Part shown: positions 5,379 to 10,624 of the stretch, in pieces
How the letters are laid out: every line of letters begins with the position of its first letter
How positions within the stretch are numbered: the first letter of the stretch is position 1
Source: Coliplasma sp045538555
Lineage (GTDB): Bacteria > Bacillota > Clostridia > Oscillospirales > CAG-382
Assembly (NCBI GenBank): GCA_045538555.1
Contig: JAZSRP010000027.1
Coordinates: 1-10,624, forward strand
Direction of reading: 5' to 3'
Length of the DNA stretch: 10,624 bases
The notes under the pieces: generated by a model
The model's database searches: none
The model's input: the letters and a program-made list of their open reading frames with translations, nothing else
What the model was told of the DNA's origin: nothing
Program-made: the position numbers and the translations under genes

Positions 5379-6461
5379 TTACTTTGATGACAGCAATCCA
5401 CGTTTGTTCATGTCGTTCAGTGCATCGATCAATACAGTGTTGTCTTTTTCGGTCAAATTACCGATATGCCCCACTCTAAATATCTGTTCGGCAAATTCGC
5501 CGCCGTTTGGGCACACCCAAATATCATATTCATCTTTGAGCGTCAAGAAAACATGGTATGCGGATACGTTCAGTGGGTGGAGAGGGGTTACAGCGTTGGA
5601 CAAAGAGTGAGAAGTTATTTCAAACGGAAGATTTTTGATCCGAGACCGAAAATCTTCTGCAAGCGTTTTTGTGCGGTTTATCTCGTGCTGAACACCGCCC
5701 GTTGATTTTATTTCTCTCAGTCTGGCATTGATCTGTAGCAGTGTGCCAACAGCGGGAGTAAAAGGCGTTTGACCTCTCTCTCCGTTTTTCAGTGCAGACC
5801 TTAAATTGAGATACATACATTTTGCAGTGGCGCAATTTACTCTGTCAACAGCTTTTTTTGACAAAATCAAAAGAGAGATTCCCGGAGGGCATGCAAGTGC
5901 TTTTTGCGATCCTGCAATCATTATATCTGCACCAACAGACTCCATATCAAACTCATCGGCCAAAAAAGCACTGATGGCATCAACCACAAGAAACAATCCT
6001 TTTTCTTTGCAAAAACTGCCGATCATATCAATATCATACAGAACGCCGGTTGAGGTCTCATGCATGTTGATCAGCAATCCGGTCACACCGCTTCTGTATG
6101 CACTTTTCAGCATGTCGTGTGTGACTGTTTGACCGCACTCCGGTTTTATCTCAATATATGAAATATTGTGTATCTGACACAAATCAACAAAACGTTGTCC
6201 AAAGCTGCCGCCGTTTATGACCATCACAAGATCGTCGGGAGTAAAAGAATTCATTACAGCGGCTTCCATGGATGCGGTTCCCGAGCCGGTAATAAATACA
6301 ACGCGAGATCCCTCCGGCGCATGGGCAAATTCTTTTATCAGTCTTTCGTTTTCAAACATGATTTCCGAAAACTCAGCTGTTCTGAAATAGGGCACGTCCT
6401 CGGATCCTATTTTTTTGACACAGTCCGCAGATTGCACCGGACCTACAGTAAAATTAAGCAT
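5379..6461 (-). CDS. PLP-dependent class V aminotransferase
   Basis: This 360-residue fold-type-I aminotransferase resembles the alanine-glyoxylate/serine-pyruvate and 2-aminoethylphosphonate aminotransferase group. It opens with the typical NFTVGPV. It has ITGSGTASMEA (57-67) for phosphate binding, Asp161 (VVDAISAF) for the pyridine nitrogen and Lys187 (AGSQKALACPPG) for the PLP Schiff base. FTPAVGTLLQ (234-243) and FRVGHIGNLT (328-337) lie near the C-terminus. The ATG at 6461 overlaps the end of the LicD gene by 8 bases (ATGCTTAA), implying translational coupling; AAGGA lies 11 bases upstream. An upstream GTG (6470) sits too close to that site. In this operon it probably supplies the amine of the group that is CTP-activated and transferred. 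A serinol-phosphate-type product from dihydroxyacetone phosphate is one option. General serine/alanine metabolism is the alternative. Confidence 0.88.
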   Translation of the reverse strand: MLNFTVGPVQSADCVKKIGSEDVPYFRTAEFSEIMFENERLIKEFAHAPEGSRVVFITGSGTASMEAAVMNSFTPDDLVMVINGGSFGQRFVDLCQIHNISYIEIKPECGQTVTHDMLKSAYRSGVTGLLINMHETSTGVLYDIDMIGSFCKEKGLFLVVDAISAFLADEFDMESVGADIMIAGSQKALACPPGISLLILSKKAVDRVNCATAKCMYLNLRSALKNGERGQTPFTPAVGTLLQINARLREIKSTGGVQHEINRTKTLAEDFRSRIKNLPFEITSHSLSNAVTPLHPLNVSAYHVFLTLKDEYDIWVCPNGGEFAEQIFRVGHIGNLTEKDNTVLIDALNDMNKRGLLSSK

Positions 6462-7353
6462 CTGTATCACAGTCCTTTCCCATCACGTTTCCGTTGCCGT
6501 CACCAAAATCCAGTACTGCCGGAGCGGCATTCCATCTTTTTTCCACAGGAGGCATTGCCATATAATCACCGTAGAGCTTTGACAATATTTCGTGATAATT
6601 CTTTTGCATGGGTATTTCAGTATCTTCAAATTTCAGATACACTGTCGGAAACATTTCTTTGTACGTAGAAACAAAGTTGATTTTTTCGGATGTTTCGACC
6701 AATTCAAAGCTTGTGACGCTGTTTCCTGAGTTTTTCTTCAAATACCGCAGATATCTCCGGTATATTTTTTTTGAATCAAAACCCGTGATCTTCAAAATGA
6801 ACGAAATAATGCGTTTTGATCTGCACGCCAGTCTTGTTTTGAAAGGGTCGGATCTTACAACATTGAATCTGCACTTTGAGTATAGAATCAATCGCTTGAA
6901 ATTGTCTGTTTTTTTGATCATTTTGTTCAGTTTTTGTCCATTGAAACAGTCAAAAACAAAAATGTCAATATGAATAGGATAGCTCTCATCAGAATTTTGC
7001 TTGAAATATTTAATTTGAGTATCGGTTTCAAATGCGGTGCCCTTTATCCACAGACAGGGGAATAACGTGCGATGATTCTTATAATTGCTCCGCGGATCGG
7101 TCAAAAAATACTGTTCATTCCATTCCTTTTCAGGGACAAGGCAGAGCTTTTCGTACTCCTCTCTCATCATGCATACATCAATATCGTCATCCCACGGCAC
7201 AAAACCTTTGTGGCGTACTGCTCCGATGGCAGTACCGAATCCTACAAAATATTCAATACTGTATTTTCGGCAGATTCTGTCAAATTCTTTCAGTGCGGTC
7301 AGTATGGCGGTATGCAGCTTTTTGAGATTGTTTTGAGAATAATTTCCTAACAT
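6454..7353 (-). CDS. LicD family phosphotransferase
   Basis: LicD-family enzymes move phosphocholine or other phospho-groups from CDP carriers to teichoic acids, capsules or lipopolysaccharide. The 299-residue protein has the diagnostic core GTAIGAVRHKG (40-50) followed by FVPWDDDIDV (51-60), whose acidic cluster Asp55-57/Asp59 is the nucleotidyltransferase-like metal site. It then has HIDIFVFD (about 128-135) and a C-terminal YGDYMAMPP. Many LicD proteins have a conserved His after that motif; here the segment reads KRWNAAPAVLDFG. No signal peptide or clear membrane helix is seen, so it should act on the cytoplasmic face. ATG at 7353 with GAGGAG five bases upstream (7359-7364). It lies 21 nt after the GNAT gene and overlaps the aminotransferase start. 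The transferred group is unknown. Confidence 0.9.
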   Translation of the reverse strand: MLGNYSQNNLKKLHTAILTALKEFDRICRKYSIEYFVGFGTAIGAVRHKGFVPWDDDIDVCMMREEYEKLCLVPEKEWNEQYFLTDPRSNYKNHRTLFPCLWIKGTAFETDTQIKYFKQNSDESYPIHIDIFVFDCFNGQKLNKMIKKTDNFKRLILYSKCRFNVVRSDPFKTRLACRSKRIISFILKITGFDSKKIYRRYLRYLKKNSGNSVTSFELVETSEKINFVSTYKEMFPTVYLKFEDTEIPMQKNYHEILSKLYGDYMAMPPVEKRWNAAPAVLDFGDGNGNVMGKDCDTDA

Positions 7354-7374
7354 AAAAACTCCTCAATGCCTGTC

Positions 7375-7959
7375 TTAGATAATCGGATAAGGAATGCGCC
7401 AGTTGATAAACCGAAAAAATTTCTTGTCGGATTCTATCTTCATCCCGGCGCGTTCATAGGCGCGCAGGGCAGCGATGTTGTTTTTTCTGACGCTTGCATA
7501 GAGAGTGTGTATATCTTTTTGTTCAAGGTGTTTAAGGAGGGTATATATAAAATACTCCACGTATCTGTTCCCTCTGAATTTTGGAAAAACAGAAAAATAA
7601 AAACCAAAAGCATCAATGTGTCTGATTCTATATTGGGCTTCATTTCCACCTTTGTACATCACCCATATGCACCCCACAGGTTCGTGCGTATCTTTTGTAT
7701 AGTACACAAAACCCTCTGTCAAGCCGTTTTTGGCGGCAACGTAACTGCTCATGGTATTGAAATTAAATCCTGAGTTCTTCAGATGACTCAAGTTGGTTTC
7801 GTCAATTCTTTCCATACAGAGCAGTTCTTCCGAAAACACCATTGGGAAACGGCTCAGAGAAAAAGAAATCAGATAATGGTTGCATCTTTCAAGCAGTCTA
7901 TGACCAAAGAAAAGAAAAGTGAGGTTCTCTGATTTGTCAACAGAAAAGATTTTCTTCAC
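7375..7959 (-). CDS. GNAT family acetyltransferase
   Basis: A 194-residue protein with a C-terminal GNAT fold. The acetyl-CoA-binding loop is FPKFRGNRYVEYFIYTLL (125-142), a variant of the R/Q-x-x-G-x-G/A signature with RGNRY. It is followed by the helix segment ASVRKNNIAALRAYERAGMK (155-174), typical of motif B. The N-terminal 80 residues are not recognisable. The start is GTG at 7959, supported by GGAG eight bases upstream (7968-7971) and a predicted transcript start only 24 nt away. It is first in the four-gene operon. It may acylate an amino group made by the aminotransferase, but no sequence feature fixes the substrate. A ribosomal-protein-type or small-molecule acetyltransferase remains possible. 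Confidence 0.8.
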   Translation of the reverse strand: MKKIFSVDKSENLTFLFFGHRLLERCNHYLISFSLSRFPMVFSEELLCMERIDETNLSHLKNSGFNFNTMSSYVAAKNGLTEGFVYYTKDTHEPVGCIWVMYKGGNEAQYRIRHIDAFGFYFSVFPKFRGNRYVEYFIYTLLKHLEQKDIHTLYASVRKNNIAALRAYERAGMKIESDKKFFRFINWRIPYPII

Positions 7960-7989
7960 GGCAGATACTCCATTGCTATAATCATCATC

Positions 7990-8018
7990 ATTATATCAAC
8001 ACTTTGTTTTTGTGTCAA
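7990..8018 (-). promoter_or_regulatory. Perfect consensus sigma-A promoter of the glycan operon
   Basis: Leftward TTGACA (8018-8013), a 17-base spacer and TATAAT (7995-7990): 12/12 matches at ideal spacing. The predicted start is near 7983, giving a 24-nt leader with its own GGAG. The spacer includes ACAC and GTGT arms (about 7999-8015) that might form an operator, but this is weak. Confidence 0.9.
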
Positions 8019-8116
8019 GAAAAACGAGTGTTTGTTTCTTTTTTGTATCAAGGCATGTTTCCTGATCATAAGTTTCAATATCTCAAAGCAAAATACATTG
8101 CTTTTTAAAGTTTGTA

Positions 8117-8145
8117 TTGCAATTTGGCAAAAAAGGATACATAAT
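8117..8145 (+). promoter_or_regulatory. Probable promoter of the 5'-nucleotidase gene
   Basis: TTGCAA (8117-8122) and CATAAT (8140-8145) are 17 bases apart, 4/6 and 5/6 matches. The predicted start is near 8152, 44 nt before the GTG at 8196. Upstream lies a hairpin AAAGCAA/TTGCTTT (8085-8091 and 8098-8104). The rest of the 236-bp divergent gap shows no gene. Confidence 0.5.
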
Positions 8146-8195
8146 AAAATAAAAAGTTCGTTTGAGTTTGTTTGCGCTGAGCAGGAGGTAAAAAA

Positions 8196-9932
8196 GTGAA
8201 CAACAGATACAAGATAGTTATGATTTGTGTTTTTGTGTGTATGGTCATGTCTGTTTTTTCGGGCGCGGTATATGCAGAGGACAGCAGCACCGTGGTGATT
8301 CTCTATGAAAACGACGTTCATTGTGCCGTGGAAGGATACTCCAAGCTTGCCGCAATGAAAAACGAATTGTCACAGACATATTCCAACGTGGGAGTTGTTT
8401 CCTGCGGCGATTTTGTTCAGGGGGGGACGCTTGGCGCGGTTTCCAAGGGTGAATATATCATAAATCTTATGAACAAGGTTGGATACGACGCCATCGCTCT
8501 GGGAAACCACGAGTTTGACTACAAGCTTTCACGGCTCAAGGAGCTGAGTGCATTGTCAAACACAAAATTTCTGTCCTGCAATTTTTCAAAGATCGGCGAG
8601 GACAAGCCCTGTTTTGATCCTTACATAATCGTTTCTTACGGCGAGCTGGACATTGCATACGTGGGAATCACCACCCCTGAGACCATCAATTCTTCAAACC
8701 CTGCACAGTTCAAAAACGAAAAAGGAGAGGTGGTCTATACATTTAACGAGTCGGATTTGTGTGAGGTGATCCAGTCAAACATTGATGCAGCCAAAGCCGC
8801 CGGAGCAGACTGCGTGATCGCACTTTCGCATATCGGATATGCAGAGTCCGGCGATTGGTTTGATATTTCTGACGTGATCGAGGGCACGGACGGATTTGAC
8901 GTGGTTCTTGATGCGCATTCTCACTCTGTGATTGAAAAAAAGATCATCAAGGACAAGGGCGGCAACGACGTTGTTCTTTCATCCACCGGAACCAAATTTG
9001 AATATATCGGAAAGCTCACGATAACCGACGGGAATTTTGATACCGAGCTTGTCAGCACAGACAGCTACACAAAAACAGATGCTGTTGTTGACGCCTATAT
9101 CACAGAGATCAACGAGAATTACTCCCAGCTTGGCAACCGAAAGATCGGTGACAGCAAGGTGGAGCTCATCACCCACGACAAGGACGGAAACAGACTGGTG
9201 CGTATCAGCGAGACCAATCTGGGCGATCTTTGCTCGGAGGCGCTGCGGGTAGAGACTGAAGCAGACGTGTCTTTTGTCAACGGCGGAGGTCTGCGCGCAC
9301 CTGTTGAGGCGGGCGAGGTGACGTTTAATGATATTTTTTCGGTTTTTCCGTTCAACAACCAGGTTGTTACGGCAGAGATCACGGGTCAGATCTTGATGGA
9401 TATGCTTGAAATGAGCATGATGAGCTATCCGGAGGAGGACGGCTCATTCCCCCATATGTCGGGTGTGACGTTTTCGGTCAATACATCGATTCCCAGTGCT
9501 GTCAAGCTGGACCAAAACGGATTTTTTGCAGGGGTGGACGGTGATTATCGTGTGTATAACGTAAAAGTTCTTGACAAACAAAGCGGAACGTACAAGCCCA
9601 TTGACCTCAATAAAAAATATGTGTTTGCTGCTTTCAATTATTTTCTCATTGACTTTGGCGGTGGAATGACCATGTTTGAAAACGCAAAAATTTTGGATGC
9701 TGAGGGAGTGCTGGACGTTGAGCTGTTGGAGAATTACATCGTCAACCATCTTGGCGGAGTCATCGGAGAGGAATATGCGGACGTAAACGCCAATATCACC
9801 TTTACCGACGGTGTGCTGTCCGACACCCCCCAAACCGGCGATAACTACGACCTGAATTGCTGGGTATTTGCAGCGTTTCTGAGCTTTTTCGGCACCTGTG
9901 CACTGGCGGCTTCAAAAAGCAGAATAAAATAA
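8196..9932 (+). CDS. Secreted, cell-wall-anchored 5'-nucleotidase/metallophosphatase
   Basis: A UshA-like two-domain enzyme of 578 residues, expected to remove phosphates from nucleotides or related esters outside the cell. A signal peptide (about 1-27) has a Lys/Arg start, a hydrophobic core and an AVYA cleavage site. The metallophosphoesterase domain follows with NDVH (39-42), GDFVQG (71-76), GNHEFD (103-108) and later HSH (AHSHS). The 5'-nucleotidase C-terminal domain contains NLGDLCSEALR, FVNGGGLR and FSVFPFNN. The tail has TPQTGD (about 544-549), a hydrophobic helix and a basic KSRIK end. This is a sortase-type sorting signal with Thr in place of the first Leu of LPXTG. The GTG at 8196 has AGGAGG seven bases upstream. 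It is divergent from the glycan operon and ends at its own terminator. The exact substrate is unknown. Confidence 0.92.
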   Translation: MNNRYKIVMICVFVCMVMSVFSGAVYAEDSSTVVILYENDVHCAVEGYSKLAAMKNELSQTYSNVGVVSCGDFVQGGTLGAVSKGEYIINLMNKVGYDAIALGNHEFDYKLSRLKELSALSNTKFLSCNFSKIGEDKPCFDPYIIVSYGELDIAYVGITTPETINSSNPAQFKNEKGEVVYTFNESDLCEVIQSNIDAAKAAGADCVIALSHIGYAESGDWFDISDVIEGTDGFDVVLDAHSHSVIEKKIIKDKGGNDVVLSSTGTKFEYIGKLTITDGNFDTELVSTDSYTKTDAVVDAYITEINENYSQLGNRKIGDSKVELITHDKDGNRLVRISETNLGDLCSEALRVETEADVSFVNGGGLRAPVEAGEVTFNDIFSVFPFNNQVVTAEITGQILMDMLEMSMMSYPEEDGSFPHMSGVTFSVNTSIPSAVKLDQNGFFAGVDGDYRVYNVKVLDKQSGTYKPIDLNKKYVFAAFNYFLIDFGGGMTMFENAKILDAEGVLDVELLENYIVNHLGGVIGEEYADVNANITFTDGVLSDTPQTGDNYDLNCWVFAAFLSFFGTCALAASKSRIK

Positions 9933-9976
9933 AAAAGCAGCGGAGTGAAGTTCACTCCGCTGTTGCTTGTTTTTTT
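9926..9976. terminator. Bidirectional Rho-independent terminator
   Basis: An 11-bp perfect stem CAGCGGAGTGA/TCACTCCGCTG (9938-9948 and 9952-9962) with loop AGT is followed by TTGCTTGTTTTTTT and preceded by an A-rich run. It lies between the convergent nucleotidase gene (ends 9932) and membrane-protein gene (ends 9982) and can serve both. Confidence 0.9.
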
Positions 9977-9981
9977 GTATT

Positions 9982-10380
9982 TTAATTATTGATTTGCTTT
10001 CTGAAGATTAACCAAGGAATCAATGTCCACAATTCGCACCAACCGAAAAGAAGTAAACTGTATATATAAGTTTCATCTTTTGTACACAATGTCAAAGCAT
10101 ACGAAAGCGTTATAAGTGTGGAATTGTAAAAGGTAAAGGCAAAGCCGTGTTTTTCTCTGGTTAACACTCTTTTAGTGTACACGATACAATATGCAGGGAG
10201 AGCTATACAAAGAACAAATAATAATATACATAGTAAAATTAGAGCACCGGCTAAATCATCAGGTCGAGAAATAATGAATGCTATTAAAAGAAATGCATTT
10301 ATAACAGAAAAAACAATGGGGTAAAAAGATACCTTGAATTTGTTTGATATTGCTATGTACTTTTCGGGTTTTGTTGGCAT
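9982..10380 (-). CDS. Small four-helix membrane protein of unknown function
   Basis: I do not recognise a family. The 132-residue protein begins with a short polar segment (MPTKPEKYIAISNKFK). Four hydrophobic segments follow, at about residues 19-37, 44-70, 84-98 and 106-126, ending in RKQINN. There is no signal peptide and no obvious catalytic motif. The layout suggests an integral inner-membrane protein with short loops. The ATG at 10380 has a perfect AGGAGG seven bases upstream (10388-10393), and a promoter candidate lies just beyond it. It is a single gene convergent with the nucleotidase and shares its terminator. The coding sequence is AT-rich. Confidence 0.75.
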   Translation of the reverse strand: MPTKPEKYIAISNKFKVSFYPIVFSVINAFLLIAFIISRPDDLAGALILLCILLFVLCIALPAYCIVYTKRVLTREKHGFAFTFYNSTLITLSYALTLCTKDETYIYSLLLFGWCELWTLIPWLIFRKQINN

Positions 10381-10400
10381 TTCCTCGCCTCCTTTTTCAC

Positions 10401-10429
10401 AATATACTACATTTCATTTCAAAAGTAAA
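10401..10429 (-). promoter_or_regulatory. Promoter candidate for the small membrane protein
   Basis: Leftward TTTACT (10429-10424), a 17-base spacer and TATATT (10406-10401): 4/6 and 5/6 matches. The predicted start is near 10394, immediately before the AGGAGG, so the leader would be very short. Confidence 0.5.
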
Positions 10430-10449
10430 TCCCCTGCATAACTCTCCAC

Positions 10450-10483
10450 GTTTTTACAAATAATAACACCAAACTGTAAAAAC
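10450..10483. repeat. 9-bp inverted repeat
   Basis: GTTTTTACA (10450-10458) and TGTAAAAAC (10475-10483) are perfect inverted copies with a 16-base spacer. It lies just left of the GC-content switch and directly precedes an AAGGAG. It could be an operator, a weak hairpin or a mark at an insertion boundary. Confidence 0.5.
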
Positions 10484-10499
10484 AAGGAGAAATGTATAT

Positions 10500-10589
10500 A
10501 TGAAAGCAACAGGTGACGTCGCGAGCGCTCACAGTGTGAGATGCAGCGAGCGTAAGGAAGCGCCGCGGTCGACGATTGCGCCACGATAG
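10500..10589 (+). CDS. Possible 29-residue ORF at a GC-rich segment
   Basis: ATG at 10500 follows AAGGAG (10484-10489) at 10-base spacing, and the frame runs to TAG at 10587-10589. The peptide begins MKATGDVASAHS and is rich in Arg, Ser and Ala, with no recognisable domain. An earlier ATG (10492), closer to the same site, reads only three codons. The segment is about 62% GC against about 32% before it, so the coding signal may be an accident of composition or part of a structured RNA. It could equally be the 5' part of a mobile element. Confidence that it is translated is low. Confidence 0.25.
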   Translation: MKATGDVASAHSVRCSERKEAPRSTIAPR

Positions 10590-10624
10590 GAGTGAGCGCA
10601 GAGTCGGGTACCGCAAGAGGAAAG
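10503..10624. other. GC-rich segment at the right edge, possible element boundary or structured RNA
   Basis: Base composition changes abruptly near 10503. The segment holds a hairpin CTCAC-AGT-GTGAG (10528-10540) flanked by direct copies of GCGAGCG (10521-10527 and 10546-10552). It runs off the window. No rRNA, tRNA or known intron end was recognised. Confidence 0.4.

Noticed and set aside
6168..6668. Rightward 166-residue open frame over the aminotransferase and LicD genes
   Set aside because: It is antisense to two well-supported genes, with no domain and no ribosome binding site worth noting.
7956..8321. Leftward 121-residue open frame overlapping the nucleotidase start
   Set aside because: It covers the divergent promoters and the nucleotidase signal-peptide coding region, and has no family features.
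9444..9833. Leftward 129-residue open frame within the nucleotidase gene
   Set aside because: It is the reverse of the conserved 5'-nucleotidase C-terminal domain.
10419..10616. Leftward 65-residue open frame at the right edge
   Set aside because: It straddles the composition switch and has no good start signal; the hydrophobic part comes from AT-rich non-coding sequence.
1..10624. CRISPR array, tRNA or rRNA genes
   Set aside because: No regularly spaced repeats, no tRNA cloverleaf with a GTTCRA-type T-loop, and no rRNA motifs were seen on either strand.

Overview
The window looks like a piece of chromosome from an anaerobic Gram-positive bacterium of the Clostridia. The evidence is a low-to-moderate GC content, AGGAGG-type ribosome binding sites, a two-iron desulfoferrodoxin (an anaerobe's superoxide reductase), a LicD-type wall or capsule phosphotransferase, and a secreted nucleotidase with a sortase-like TPQTG tail. 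I cannot name the genus.

Layout, left to right. (1) The 3' end of an unidentified gene (1-207). (2) A lone sugar-phosphate isomerase/epimerase-like TIM-barrel gene (453-1265), preceded by a strong promoter with a palindrome at its predicted start site, and closed by a bidirectional terminator. (3) A redox-defence island: desulfoferrodoxin, thioredoxin reductase, a Crp/Fnr-type regulator and thioredoxin (1346-3835). The regulator is divergent from thioredoxin reductase and converges on thioredoxin with overlapping stop codons. (4) A terminator, then a four-gene leftward operon (4057-7959). In transcription order it encodes a GNAT acetyltransferase, a LicD-family phosphotransferase, a class V aminotransferase, and a fusion of a TagD-like cytidylyltransferase with a Gfo/Idh/MocA-like domain. 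A perfect consensus sigma-A promoter drives it. (5) Divergently, a secreted, probably wall-anchored 5'-nucleotidase-family enzyme (8196-9932) with its own terminator. (6) A small four-helix membrane protein (9982-10380). (7) At the right edge, a sharp rise from about 32% to about 62% GC, behind a 9-bp inverted repeat, with a possible small ORF. This may be the edge of an element that continues outside the window.

Two groups of genes look like working systems. In the redox island, the promoters of desulfoferrodoxin and thioredoxin each carry the palindrome GTGAC-N3-GTCAC. In both, the palindrome centre lies exactly 34 bp upstream of the last base of the -10 box. That puts it near -41 from the predicted start, the classic position for Crp/Fnr activators, and a Crp/Fnr gene lies between the two promoters. 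I propose a local regulon in which this cysteine-rich regulator activates superoxide reduction and thiol repair. In the glycan operon, an amino donor step, a CTP activation step and a LicD transfer step sit together. This suggests that an amino-alcohol phosphate, possibly a serinol- or aminoglycerol-like group, is made, activated as a CDP derivative and attached to a surface glycan. The GNAT might acylate the amine. The substrate is inferred, not read from the sequence.
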